Source: Pedobacter sp. L105 (lineage in GTDB: Bacteria; Bacteroidota; Bacteroidia; Sphingobacteriales; Sphingobacteriaceae). Taken from it: a stretch of 64,000 nucleotides of DNA. The stretch covers positions 248,001 through 312,000 of the forward strand of contig NZ_LMUP01000002.1 in the NCBI RefSeq assembly GCF_009765875.1, written 5' to 3'. Positions 26,548 to 35,432 of this stretch are shown here, in pieces. A program made the position numbers and the translations under genes. How positions within the stretch are numbered: the first letter of the stretch is position 1; every line of letters starts with the position of its first letter. Under the pieces are notes generated by a model. That model made no database searches. It had not been told where the DNA came from and saw only the letters and a list, made by a program, of their open reading frames with translations.

Positions 26548-27339
26548 CTATAACTCTTCTTTTATTGCGGCAAAAAAATCTTTGATCGGCTGAAACTGTG
26601 GATGCAATGAAACTACTTCGCCAAATACCAGGATAGCTGGTGCGCCAATACCTTTTTCTTCGACCACTTCCATAATCGTATCTACAATGCCCACAGCCAG
26701 TTTTTCATTTTCAGTAGACCCGCCTTGTATAACCGCTACAGGTAAATTGTTTTTTCCTTCCTGCTGATACAATTTCACGATCTCTTTTAATTTCTTAAAG
26801 CCCATCAGCACAATCACTGTTGCTTTTGTCCTTACGGCCTCATAAAGATCATTTGAAATCTTGCCTGATGCCGTTGTTCCGGTAACTACCCAGAAGCTTT
26901 CGCTCAAACCCCTGTGCGTAACAGGAATCTGCTGTAAGCCAGGAACAGCAACAGAACTTGATAAGCCCGGGATCATCTCCGCAGGGATGCTATAACCCGC
27001 AGCAAAATCCAGCTCTTCAAAACCACGTCCGAATACAAATGGGTCGCCCCCTTTTAAACGCACCACATGACCATAGTTCAATGCATAATCTACCATGAGT
27101 TTATTGATGGCTTTTTGCGAATAAGAGTGCTCACCGGAACGTTTGCCTACGTAAACCTTAATAGAATCTACAGAGGCATAATCCAGTACTTTTTCATTAA
27201 CCAGCGCATCATATAAGATCACATCTGCATCTTTTAAAGCATTTGCCCCTTTCATGGTGATCAGTTCCGGATCACCCGGACCAGCGCCAACTAGCGTGAT
27301 CCTGGGTTCTCTTATTTTTCTCTTTGATGAGGTGATCAT
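26548..27339 (-). CDS. cobA: Uroporphyrinogen-III C-methyltransferase (SUMT)
   Basis: A 263-residue SAM-dependent tetrapyrrole methylase, the enzyme that makes precorrin-2 from uroporphyrinogen III. The motif VGAGPGDPELITMKG (about 17-31), the RLKGGDPFVFGRG box (about 98-110) and VTGTTASGK are present. It is a stand-alone SUMT, unlike the CysG trifunctional fusion of enterics; the remaining CysG function is in the next gene. Its start overlaps the stop of the sulfite reductase gene by four bases. It should supply siroheme for that reductase. Confidence 0.92.
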   Translation of the reverse strand: MITSSKRKIREPRITLVGAGPGDPELITMKGANALKDADVILYDALVNEKVLDYASVDSIKVYVGKRSGEHSYSQKAINKLMVDYALNYGHVVRLKGGDPFVFGRGFEELDFAAGYSIPAEMIPGLSSSVAVPGLQQIPVTHRGLSESFWVVTGTTASGKISNDLYEAVRTKATVIVLMGFKKLKEIVKLYQQEGKNNLPVAVIQGGSTENEKLAVGIVDTIMEVVEEKGIGAPAILVFGEVVSLHPQFQPIKDFFAAIKEEL

Positions 27340-29429
27340 GAGGCAAACTGCGCCTCTCTTTTCGCCTTCATCGCTTTATAAAATTCTGTAGCCTGGTTAA
27401 GGTAAGTAACCGCAAACTCTTCCGTAGGTTCGTTCTTATTGATCTGAAGAACCAGTTCGTTAAAGGTTGAAGATAAAGTTACCTCTCCTGTTTCTACATA
27501 ATGGGCATCAAATTCTCTCAGGATACCAATTTGTGTACTACTGTTTACGCCTTTATCCAGCAGCATTGCTTTTGCTGTATTCACAAATACACTGTAAGAA
27601 TGGTAGATCGCATCCGACCAGGCTTTGCCTTCAAAAGCTTCGCCTGCCCAGTTTAACTTCTCTTCACCTTCTAATAATAAAGTAGCTACCAGATCGATCA
27701 CCACACCGGCACATTCACCAACACCAATAGCAGTTTCAAAAGTTTCTTCGTGGCCCCAGTCTACATACTCGCTGTCTGTTAATGTACTCAGATCGGCAAT
27801 TGGTTTAAGCAGCTGATAGAAATAATCTTTTCCTTTAGCATCATAATAAGCATGGAAGCTTTCTTCTTCAGCCGAATTGGTATGAAAATCATCAAGCACA
27901 GCTCTTAATACTGCCGGTGCGCGTTTAGTTGGTGTTTTGATCACACGTTCTGCTACCCTGCCTTCGCCATCTCCTACTGTTCCACCGCCCAGCATTACCT
28001 GTACTGCAGGAACAACTTTACCATTTGCTTTTACAGAACTGCCATGAAAACCAATGTGCGCCAGGCCATGCTGACCGCAGGAGTTCATACATCCGCTTAT
28101 TTTTATTTTGATATCCTTGTCGTAAATCAGATCAGGATACTCATCGTAAATCACATTTTCCAATACTACTGCCAAAGACATACTGTTAGAAATACCCAGG
28201 TTACAGGTATCTGTACCAGGGCAGGTAGTTACATCTGCAATACTGTCAAATCCAGGTACTGCAAAACCAAGCTCGTTCAGGTTGTTGTATAAAGGCAGTA
28301 ATCCTTCTTTACGGACAAACTTTAGCAGCAATCCCTGATTTTGGGTAATGCGGATTTCATCTGCGGCATAAGAACAGATAGCATCTACTAATAACCTGGC
28401 TTTATCGGTTTTGATATCCCCTTTTGGTATTTTAATATATACACCATAAAAACCGCTTTGCTTTTGTTCAAATACGTTGGTGTCCAGCCATTGCTGGTAA
28501 TGTTTTTCATCCGCAGGTGTTTTACCGGCTTCAGTTACAGGTTCAGGAAGAGCAGGCTGAGGAACCGTATCCCTGTCAATTTTGAAAACCTTGGATTTAT
28601 TAGCCTTTACTTCTTCTGTGATTAAACGGCTTACTTCTTCCAGCCCCAGTTTTTGCACCAGGTATTTCATTCTTGCTTTATTCCTGTTGGTTCTTTCTCC
28701 GTAACGGTCAAAAACGCGCAATACAGATTCTGCATAGGGGATCAGCTCATCTTCATGAAGAAATTCATGAACAACACTGGCCAGGAAAGGTTGTGCGCCT
28801 AAACCACCGGCAAACATCACTTTGAAACCTCTTTCGCCAGCTGCATTGATTTTAGGGATAAATCCCATATCATGAATATAACTGAAAGCCGTATCTTTCT
28901 CTGTAGCAGAGAAAGAGATCTTGATCTTTCTGCCCAGTTCCTGGCAGATAGGGTTTCTTAAAAAATATTTAAAAACAGCCTGCGCATAAGGCGAAACATC
29001 AAAAAGTTCATCGGGGTTAATTCCTGAATCGGCCGAAGAAGTAACGTTTCTTACGGTATTACCACAAGCCTCTCGCAAAGTGATATCATCACGTTCAAGT
29101 TCTGCCCAAAGTTCAGGCGTACGGTCAAGACTTACATAATGGATCTGGATATCCTGTCTGGTCGTTAAATGCAGGTTACCGCTGCCATACTCATCAGATA
29201 CGTCTGCCATACGCAGCAATTGCTGAAAAGTTACCTTTCCAAATGGCAATTTAATACGTACCATTTGTACTCCTGGCTGACGCTGACCGTAAACACCTCG
29301 GGCCAGCCTTAAGCTGCGGAACTTTTCATCGTGTATTTTTCCCTCGCGAAAAGCACGGATCTTCTGCTCAAGATCGATGATATCTTTTTCAACAATAGGA
29401 TTTTCTAGCTCTGTTCTAAAACTTTGCAT
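27336..29429 (-). CDS. Sulfite (or nitrite) reductase, siroheme and [4Fe-4S] type
   Basis: A 697-residue hemoprotein of the Sir/NirA/CysI class. The cluster and siroheme ligands are Cys403, Cys409 (TTCPGTDTCNLG) and Cys447, Cys451 (SGCMNSCGQHG). Two ferredoxin-like half domains occupy the N-terminal part, with LTTRQDIQIH typical of the family. The operon (APS reductase, CysDN, siroheme genes) makes sulfite the likely substrate; the family also includes ferredoxin-dependent nitrite reductases. It is the first gene of the operon and the nearest to the putative promoter. A specific electron donor is not encoded here. Confidence 0.9.
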   Translation of the reverse strand: MQSFRTELENPIVEKDIIDLEQKIRAFREGKIHDEKFRSLRLARGVYGQRQPGVQMVRIKLPFGKVTFQQLLRMADVSDEYGSGNLHLTTRQDIQIHYVSLDRTPELWAELERDDITLREACGNTVRNVTSSADSGINPDELFDVSPYAQAVFKYFLRNPICQELGRKIKISFSATEKDTAFSYIHDMGFIPKINAAGERGFKVMFAGGLGAQPFLASVVHEFLHEDELIPYAESVLRVFDRYGERTNRNKARMKYLVQKLGLEEVSRLITEEVKANKSKVFKIDRDTVPQPALPEPVTEAGKTPADEKHYQQWLDTNVFEQKQSGFYGVYIKIPKGDIKTDKARLLVDAICSYAADEIRITQNQGLLLKFVRKEGLLPLYNNLNELGFAVPGFDSIADVTTCPGTDTCNLGISNSMSLAVVLENVIYDEYPDLIYDKDIKIKISGCMNSCGQHGLAHIGFHGSSVKANGKVVPAVQVMLGGGTVGDGEGRVAERVIKTPTKRAPAVLRAVLDDFHTNSAEEESFHAYYDAKGKDYFYQLLKPIADLSTLTDSEYVDWGHEETFETAIGVGECAGVVIDLVATLLLEGEEKLNWAGEAFEGKAWSDAIYHSYSVFVNTAKAMLLDKGVNSSTQIGILREFDAHYVETGEVTLSSTFNELVLQINKNEPTEEFAVTYLNQATEFYKAMKAKREAQFAS

Positions 29430-29488
29430 TTCAGTAAATCTTGGTTTTGGTTTAATTTGTTGAGAGACAAATTACCATCTCTGTGCTT

Positions 29489-29550
29489 CAAATATAGACA
29501 ATCTATATAGAATATAATATAATCTATATAGAAGTTATAGATTATAATCT
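29489..29550 (-). promoter_or_regulatory. Promoter and repeat cluster upstream of the sulfate operon
   Basis: The minus strand carries TATATTTG (29489-29496), a good -7 element, about 60 bases before the sulfite reductase start. Directly upstream lies a 13-base direct repeat (AATCTATATAGAA at 29500-29512 and again at 29521-29533, spacing 21 bases, about two helix turns). A 12-base perfect palindrome AGATTATAATCT follows (29539-29550). A good -33 element is missing, which fits dependence on an activator binding the repeats. Which regulator binds is unknown. Confidence 0.5.
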
Positions 29551-29617
29551 CAAAAAATGACAAACCATTTATATGGAGTTTGGCGATATCAGGATGGCCA
29601 AAAGCCATAAAAAATAA

Positions 29618-29647
29618 AATCCTGAGTGATGATCATCACTCAGGATT
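29618..29647 (-). terminator. 30-base perfect palindrome, terminator after the ABC/GntR operon
   Basis: AATCCTGAGTGATGA followed immediately by its reverse complement makes a perfect palindrome. On the minus strand it is followed by a T-rich stretch (TTTTATTTTTTATGG). It lies 20 bases beyond the stop of the last gene of the operon. Confidence 0.7.
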
Positions 29648-29665
29648 TCCATAGGAATTAAATTA

Positions 29666-30379
29666 TTACTTAATCATTTTTATCATCTTTCCGCTCAGTG
29701 AAACAGCAGCACTATCAGAGAGATTATAATTGGTTTTTACAATTTTCGGATCCAACAAAGTAAGACTACTTTTTCCGGGCACGTCCAGCTGTGCAGTATC
29801 GATTTGATTATCTCCGGAAAGTATCAGTTCAGCACCGCCTTTTACTTTATCTCCAACAATGGCGTGCAGGGTATGCAACTGCATCCCGTTCAGGGATATA
29901 TTTACATTCTGGCAAAGCTGAACATAAAAATTATCCGATTGGTAACCCTTTACTGAAGAACCTACCCCAGGATAACTTTCACTTAGTTTATTACTAAAAT
30001 AAGAAGAAGTAACCACCGCATTCAGTTTTTTGGTAATGACAATTACTTCGCCCTTCCATGCCCTCTCACTCTGCGCTCTGCTATCAGGTGTTAAATCCAT
30101 TATCAGCGTATCCCGATTAACGTTAAACACTACATTATTTTTCACTCTTCTATTGATCCAGACACCTTCTTTATCTCCCTGTTCTATCTGTACGCCGAGT
30201 AAATTAGCGGCATGGATATCAATATTTTCTATTCCTTTTACCGGTGTAAATGACATATCTGTGAAACGGCTTTTATATTCCCCGCTCAGGTAAACTTTTT
30301 TTAGCTGGTAATTAAAAGCGGTTAAACTGCCCAATGTAACCAGGCATATTCCTATAATGAACATTGTACTTATCTTCAT
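29666..30379 (-). CDS. Exported hypothetical protein at the end of the ABC operon
   Basis: A 237-residue protein with an N-terminal membrane anchor or signal peptide (about 4-22, MFIIGICLVTLGSLTAF). The remainder is beta-rich with short repeated strands (IVITKKLNAVVTSS, VKGGAELILSGDNQID, SLTLLDPKIV), which recalls the single-stranded beta-helix of DUF2807 / GIN-type adhesin-like proteins in Bacteroidota. That resemblance is an impression, not a verified match. It is the last gene of the unit ATPase, permease, GntR, this protein, and the gap to the GntR gene is 10 bases, so it is likely co-regulated. Confidence 0.7.
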   Translation of the reverse strand: MKISTMFIIGICLVTLGSLTAFNYQLKKVYLSGEYKSRFTDMSFTPVKGIENIDIHAANLLGVQIEQGDKEGVWINRRVKNNVVFNVNRDTLIMDLTPDSRAQSERAWKGEVIVITKKLNAVVTSSYFSNKLSESYPGVGSSVKGYQSDNFYVQLCQNVNISLNGMQLHTLHAIVGDKVKGGAELILSGDNQIDTAQLDVPGKSSLTLLDPKIVKTNYNLSDSAAVSLSGKMIKMIK

Positions 30380-30389
30380 GATCGTTAAT

Positions 30390-30758
30390 TTATTTGTTTT
30401 CTAATTTGAACAGCTCAAAACGCTGTTTGATCTCCTCCATACTGATGTCCAGAAACTGCAGGGTTTTAAATAGTTCCGGAAGCTCCTGTCCCAGAAAGCG
30501 CTCTTTTCTAAAACCAATTATTTTTTCTTTTGCATCCAGGCTAACGAAAAAACCAATCCCGCGTTTGTTCATGATCACTTCTTTCCCCTGAAGGAACTCG
30601 TAAGAGCGCATTACGGTATTTGGATTTACCTGAAGTTCTACAGCTAAATCTCTTACCGATGGAATCTTTTCATTCAGCACCCATTTCTCTAAAAGTATAT
30701 TGTCACCCACATAGGCTGCTATCTGCAGATATATTGCCTCGTTTTCTCTAAATTCCAT
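30390..30758 (-). CDS. GntR-family regulator, YtrA subfamily
   Basis: A 122-residue regulator with an N-terminal winged helix (about 10-75, IPSVRDLAVELQVNPNTVMRSYEFLQ) and a short helical C-terminal tail (about 80-122). No large effector domain is present, which is what defines the YtrA subfamily. Such regulators sit in ABC transporter operons and repress them. The gene begins 1 base after the permease stop. The perfect inverted repeat at 32391-32410 in front of the ATPase gene is its probable operator. Confidence 0.88.
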   Translation of the reverse strand: MEFRENEAIYLQIAAYVGDNILLEKWVLNEKIPSVRDLAVELQVNPNTVMRSYEFLQGKEVIMNKRGIGFFVSLDAKEKIIGFRKERFLGQELPELFKTLQFLDISMEEIKQRFELFKLENK

Positions 30759-30759
30759 C

Positions 30760-31539
30760 TTATACTTGTTTTTCTTTCAGTTTAAAATAAGCGGTAGTCC
30801 ATAATAATACAGTGAGTGCACAGACCATGAGGTTAAAAATCATATCCGCTGACTCATTTGGATGTATTGGATGAAAAATGGTATTTTCCACCACATATAA
30901 GTTTTTAAATGGTGCTGTAGCATGTACTGTTGCATCAAACATGGAATGGATCATACCATAATTTACCATAGAGATCAGTGCTAAAAAAACAAATAAAACA
31001 AAGGTTGTTTTAACAAAGTGTAGCTTCTCAAAGTATATTGCCCCAAGAAAAGCAACCGAATGCAGGACTATAAAGGCCAAATAGCAGAAAAAAACTACCG
31101 GATCTTTGATACTCAGCTTCATCAATTCATTATGCATCAAAGAATAATGATTTGGAATCTGAATAATAACACTATCCACCGCATAAAAACATAGGATAAA
31201 CAGGAGTTGGAAAATCACAAAGGAATAAATCCATGCCACCAAAAATCTTTCAAAATGTGAGATTGGCAGTGTTAATGCAGGAATTGCTTTTTTCTTGCTG
31301 CCCAATTCCGAAAAGATCATACTGGTAAATATCGTTCCCGAAAAAATAAGGAAAATAAAAAAGTATACAACTTGTATTTTGACAGGTACCATCCCGTTAT
31401 TAGAATATGCAAAAAGCCCAAGCACGATGCTTAAAATACCTGTTAATACGGCAACAGACATTAGATAAGTGCTAAACTGCTCCCTGCTATGTTTATTGAA
31501 TAATCTAGAAAATCGGGTAAAACTGAATATGTTGTTCAT
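30760..31539 (-). CDS. ABC transporter membrane protein (ABC-2-like)
   Basis: A 259-residue membrane protein with about six hydrophobic segments (near residues 22-45, 57-77, 100-122, 148-168, 177-195 and 235-252). It has no catalytic motif. It lies between the ATPase (4 bases upstream) and GntR genes, so it should be the permease partner of that ATPase. Substrate unknown; YtrA-type operons often answer cell-envelope antibiotics, but nothing here proves that. Confidence 0.8.
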   Translation of the reverse strand: MNNIFSFTRFSRLFNKHSREQFSTYLMSVAVLTGILSIVLGLFAYSNNGMVPVKIQVVYFFIFLIFSGTIFTSMIFSELGSKKKAIPALTLPISHFERFLVAWIYSFVIFQLLFILCFYAVDSVIIQIPNHYSLMHNELMKLSIKDPVVFFCYLAFIVLHSVAFLGAIYFEKLHFVKTTFVLFVFLALISMVNYGMIHSMFDATVHATAPFKNLYVVENTIFHPIHPNESADMIFNLMVCALTVLLWTTAYFKLKEKQV

Positions 31540-31543
31540 GGGT

Positions 31544-32374
31544 TTATTTTAAGAGGTCAATGATAGATGTATGTCCAGAAATAATGGCGTTAAAAAGCAT
31601 TTCCATATCCACTTTTCCATATCCCTCACCAGTATTTATACTGATGGTATTTGCGCCGATCATATTCTCTTCCTTATAAAGGATGTGCTCCTGGTTAGCT
31701 TGTGAAGCTCTAGTAAACTGAATACGTTCAGCAATGGTATCCAGTGAACTATTTAACACAATCTCGCGTTCATGCAGCACTACCAGTGTATCGATCAGGC
31801 TATCCAGGTCCCTTACCTGGTGGGTAGAGATAATGATACAACGGTTATCCGTTAATGCAGAGGCGATGATCTTGCGGAACTGAATTTTGGAAGGTATATC
31901 TAAACCATTTGTTGGTTCGTCCATAATCAGCAAGCTGGTATTTGTGGCTAACCCAAAAGAGATCATCACTTTTTTCTGCTGACCAAACGAGAGCTTATGA
32001 AGCGGTTTGTTAACAGGAGCATCAAACAACTCCAGCATTTTCAGGAATTGTCCTTTGTTAAAGTTCGGATAAAAATGTCCGGTACTTTCAATGAACTGCT
32101 CTGCGGTCAATGCAGGCATGTACAATTCTTCAGGGATGAAAAACAATTCCTGCAAAAAGGCCGGCAAACGCTTAGCGGCATGGTAACCATTTACGGTACA
32201 TCTTCCTTCCAGCGGATAAACGAGCCCGGCTAGGTTTTTCAGTAAAGTTGATTTTCCTGCCCCGTTTTTCCCTAATAAACCATAAATATGGCCAACCTGC
32301 AGCGACAGGTTAAGGTTTTTAAACAGCAATGAATTTTTGTTGTAGCCGAAGCTGAGATTAGTAACTTCTATCAT
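31544..32374 (-). CDS. ABC transporter ATP-binding protein
   Basis: A 276-residue ATPase. Walker A is GKNGAGKST (35-43), the signature is LSFGQQKK, Walker B is LLIMDEPTNGLD and the switch His lies in IISTHQVRDLD. After about residue 215 there is a 60-residue C-terminal extension. It is the first gene of the operon and its start lies 17 bases below the putative GntR operator. Confidence 0.92.
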   Translation of the reverse strand: MIEVTNLSFGYNKNSLLFKNLNLSLQVGHIYGLLGKNGAGKSTLLKNLAGLVYPLEGRCTVNGYHAAKRLPAFLQELFFIPEELYMPALTAEQFIESTGHFYPNFNKGQFLKMLELFDAPVNKPLHKLSFGQQKKVMISFGLATNTSLLIMDEPTNGLDIPSKIQFRKIIASALTDNRCIIISTHQVRDLDSLIDTLVVLHEREIVLNSSLDTIAERIQFTRASQANQEHILYKEENMIGANTISINTGEGYGKVDMEMLFNAIISGHTSIIDLLK

Positions 32375-32390
32375 AATCGTTGCATTCTAG

Positions 32391-32443
32391 TGTACTAGTT
32401 AAATAGTACAGTACAAATTTATCAAAGAAAATGAATATTCCAA
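32391..32443 (-). promoter_or_regulatory. Promoter and GntR-type operator of the ABC operon
   Basis: On the minus strand TTG (32441-32443), a 19-base spacer, then TAAATTTG (32414-32421) match the Bacteroidota consensus. Immediately downstream a perfect inverted repeat, TGTACTA - GTTAAA - TAGTACA (32391-32410), covers the expected transcription start. A repressor bound there would block initiation. The neighbouring YtrA-like GntR protein is the likely binder (autoregulation). Confidence 0.7.
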
Positions 32444-32461
32444 CTTTATTAAAAAAAAGAC

Positions 32462-32490
32462 AAAAAAAAAACCCGGACATCCATCCGGGT
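32462..32490 (-). terminator. Hairpin with minus-strand T-run between divergent genes
   Basis: A stem of 7 bp (ACCCGGA / TCCGGGT, loop CATCCA, 32471-32490) is followed on the minus strand by nine T residues. It lies between the divergent ABC ATPase and MutS-like genes and so does not end any protein gene. It may end a short minus-strand transcript from a TATGTTTG element at 32547-32554, or stop antisense reading. Confidence 0.55.
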
Positions 32491-32706
32491 ATTTTCTTTA
32501 TCAACTAAACCTTAACAAGAGTTACTAACCAAATATTCTCTTGCCACAAACATAGCTGTCTAATATAAAATCTATGTTAAAATTTTATGATCTGTAAATA
32601 CAGCCATATACAGCAGCCAAAGCTTAGTCACATGGAAAGGAATTTCGCTGTGCTATTTTTTTTTTATTTAAATTTCGCCTCTTTTCATTTTACCCCTGAT
32701 ACAGAA

Positions 32707-34368
32707 ATGCTGATTCTCACTTATATTATCCTTTTTTTAGCTGTTGTCTACTTACTGATCTACTTATATAAAAAGAACTTTTTAGAAGCATCTCAACGGG
32801 CAGAGCTGAAACGGGATTGGGGAAGCGCAAAAAATGGCAGGTTCTTTCATTTCGATTCCATAGAAAACTATTTCTTAAATACTATCAGTGAATCTGCAGA
32901 CAAGCTGCAGCTGATTTCTGATAAAATAGCAGACGATCTTTACCTGAATGATGTGTTTAAACTGATCGACCGTACCATATCTAAAGTGGGGCAGCAGTTT
33001 TTATATGCCCGGTTACGAACCATAGACAAGGATCCAAAAGATCTATATATACAGGATGCTTTCGCCGAGCTGATCACCGCAGATGAAAAGCTAAGGGTAG
33101 ATACCCAGCTTAAGCTATTAAATCTGCAGAAAAATGATTCTTATTATTTTCAGGATCTTGTTTATGCAAAAAAAGTAGAGCGCCCCGGTTTTATGCCTTT
33201 CGTTTATTTCCTCACTTTTTTAAATATCGCCTGTCTTTGCGGCGCCTTTTTTAAACCCGGTTTACTACTGGTTTTTATGGGTGTATTTATGATCAATTCG
33301 GGGATTCACTTCTGGAATAAAAACAATGTTAGCGTACATACCTCATCGCTGGGGGAATTTCTTAAAGTTTTTGATACTGCACAGCAACTCAATGCAGATC
33401 CAAAAATACAGCGTCATTTTCCGGATACCAACGAGCTGATGAGGGAACTTACCCCGCTAAAAAGAAAAATGATAGGCGTGCGGCTTGATAGCATGGCTGA
33501 AGGCGATGCAGCCGTGATAGGTTTTATGCTCTTTGAATTGCTCAAAATAGCCTTCAATATAGAGATCATCTCTTTTTATTCTGTGATTGACTCCTTACGT
33601 GCAGAAAGGGAAAATCTAAAAAAACTGTTCATCTATGTAGGTACGATTGATGCAGCAATTTCTATCTCTTCTCTAAGATCATCCATGGACGAATACTGCA
33701 AACCGGATTTCAGCCAGGAGCATATACTCCAGGTAGAAGACATAAAAAATCCGCTGATTGCAAACTGCATTCCTAATGATTTACTGCTTGACCATAAAAA
33801 CCTGCTGCTTACCGGCTCCAATATGTCGGGCAAAACTACTTTCATCAGATCTGTGGGAATGAATATGATCATGGGTCAGACGCTACTCACCTGCATGGCT
33901 AAAAAATTCGTGATGCCATATTCAAAAATATTCTCTTCTATTACCATATCTGACAGCCTGCTGGAAGATAAGAGTTATTATTTTGAAGAAATGAGGATCA
34001 TCAAAGAATTTATCCGTGAATCTGAAAGTGAAGCCCCTTGTTTTTTTATTCTGGATGAGATCTTTAAAGGGACCAACACTATTGAAAGGGTGTCTGCTGG
34101 AAAAGCCATTTTATCTTACCTGGCAAAAAGCAATAATCTTGTTTTTGTTTCCACACATGATACAGAATTAAATGAACTGCTAAAGAGTGAATACGACCTT
34201 TATCATTTCACCGAAACTGTAGAAGCAGAAGAATTAATCTTTGATCATACCATTAAAAAAGGATCATTAAAGACAAGGAATGCAATCAGGATATTGGAAA
34301 TTAACGATTACCCGGCATCTATCATTACCGATGCCAATGCGACGGTAGACCTGCTGACGAAAGATTAG
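32707..34368 (+). CDS. MutS-related DNA-binding ATPase with membrane segments
   Basis: From MLILTYIIL at 32707 this is a 553-residue protein; in-frame ATGs at 32587 and 32632 would add up to 40 residues. It starts with a transmembrane segment (about 1-20) and has two more hydrophobic stretches near 165-205 (FMPFVYFLTFLNIACLC, LLLVFMGVFMINSG). The C-terminal half is a MutS family domain V ATPase: Walker A GSNMSGKT (about 370-377), Walker B FILDEIFKGTN and the THD motif. The mismatch-recognition domain I of MutS1 and the Smr nuclease of MutS2 are missing. It is a MutS-like ATPase of uncharacterised role. Its stop overlaps the convergent PAS gene by four bases. Confidence 0.8.
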   Translation: MLILTYIILFLAVVYLLIYLYKKNFLEASQRAELKRDWGSAKNGRFFHFDSIENYFLNTISESADKLQLISDKIADDLYLNDVFKLIDRTISKVGQQFLYARLRTIDKDPKDLYIQDAFAELITADEKLRVDTQLKLLNLQKNDSYYFQDLVYAKKVERPGFMPFVYFLTFLNIACLCGAFFKPGLLLVFMGVFMINSGIHFWNKNNVSVHTSSLGEFLKVFDTAQQLNADPKIQRHFPDTNELMRELTPLKRKMIGVRLDSMAEGDAAVIGFMLFELLKIAFNIEIISFYSVIDSLRAERENLKKLFIYVGTIDAAISISSLRSSMDEYCKPDFSQEHILQVEDIKNPLIANCIPNDLLLDHKNLLLTGSNMSGKTTFIRSVGMNMIMGQTLLTCMAKKFVMPYSKIFSSITISDSLLEDKSYYFEEMRIIKEFIRESESEAPCFFILDEIFKGTNTIERVSAGKAILSYLAKSNNLVFVSTHDTELNELLKSEYDLYHFTETVEAEELIFDHTIKKGSLKTRNAIRILEINDYPASIITDANATVDLLTKD

Positions 34369-35432
34369 ACAGAGACCCTGGTATGGCTTACAATTTCTTT
34401 GATCAGCATATCCAGTTCATCGGCACTTTTATTAAGCAGCTCAATAAGTTCCTTTCCTTCTTCTGAAAGCTTAACCTCATTTAAAAGAGAGATCAACCCG
34501 ATAATATTGGCTACAGGTTTTCTGATCATGTGCGATTGGTTCATGGCAATTTTCATAAACATCTCTTTGTTATCATCAATAGTTTTATGGGCCAGCGACA
34601 AGCTGCTGCTTAGAGAGGAGTAATTGGCCAGTTGCAGCAATTTCTGCTTATGGATATTGGTGAAAGACCCAAACCACAATACCAGCTTCCTGTCTTCATC
34701 ATAATAAGGTTCTGCACGTAATAAAAACCATTCAGGATCTTTTCCTTTTGCATGCAGCCTGATTTCTTTTTCCAATTTTCTTCCACTCTCCAAACACTCC
34801 CTCCATGAAACAACTACAGCTTCCCGGTCTTCATGAAAAACTCCATTGAACTTCCTGTAATCAATAACAGTGCCCTCACTAAAATAGTCTTTAAGCTTCT
34901 GATTAATAAAATTCAGCTCCCCTGTGGGCAAGGCAGTCCAGATTAAATTTGGAATGGTATTGGAAAGAAATTCAAATCTTCTCTTTTCCTCTTCAGCATA
35001 CCGCTTAGACTGCAAGAGTTCTGCTTCATATTTTTTTCTGTCGGTAATATTTTGTACTGTCGCATTGACGGCAATAACCATCCCCTCTTCATCTTTATAA
35101 GCTACGGCATTAAACAAGGCGTCAAAATTACCGTTGGGCCCGATAAAGCTGAAGTTGATTTCACTGGCAAAACCACGGATGCTTAGCAATGGGGTGATCA
35201 CCATCTCATAATATAAATTTCCTCCAATAGCTAATAGAGAAGTGAATTTTAAATTATAGATCTCTTCTTCAGTTAAGCCAATCCACCTGGAAAAAGTTTC
35301 GTTCACACGCAGGATACTACCATCAGGAAGAAAAGAAATAAAACCACAGGGTGCCTTTTGATACAGATAATCAGAATTAGTGATCTCGGCAAACCGTAAA
35401 GGCTCATTTTCTATAAAGGATGATCTGCTCAT
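34365..35432 (-). CDS. PAS-PAS protein with histidine-kinase dimerisation helix but no ATPase domain
   Basis: A 355-residue cytoplasmic protein. PAS 1 spans about 22-135 (GFISFLPDGSILRVNETFSRWIG) and PAS 2 about 152-265 (NLIWTALPTGELNFINQKL). A final helical region (about 285-352) resembles a HisKA/DHp domain: NQSHMIRKPVANIIGL places His301 where the phosphorylated His would be. The protein ends there without a HATPase domain. Its start overlaps the stop of the upstream alpha/beta hydrolase gene by four bases. It may be a sensor that works through another kinase, or a signal partner of the hydrolase, as RsbP is for RsbQ in Bacillus. Confidence 0.8.
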   Translation of the reverse strand: MSRSSFIENEPLRFAEITNSDYLYQKAPCGFISFLPDGSILRVNETFSRWIGLTEEEIYNLKFTSLLAIGGNLYYEMVITPLLSIRGFASEINFSFIGPNGNFDALFNAVAYKDEEGMVIAVNATVQNITDRKKYEAELLQSKRYAEEEKRRFEFLSNTIPNLIWTALPTGELNFINQKLKDYFSEGTVIDYRKFNGVFHEDREAVVVSWRECLESGRKLEKEIRLHAKGKDPEWFLLRAEPYYDEDRKLVLWFGSFTNIHKQKLLQLANYSSLSSSLSLAHKTIDDNKEMFMKIAMNQSHMIRKPVANIIGLISLLNEVKLSEEGKELIELLNKSADELDMLIKEIVSHTRVSV

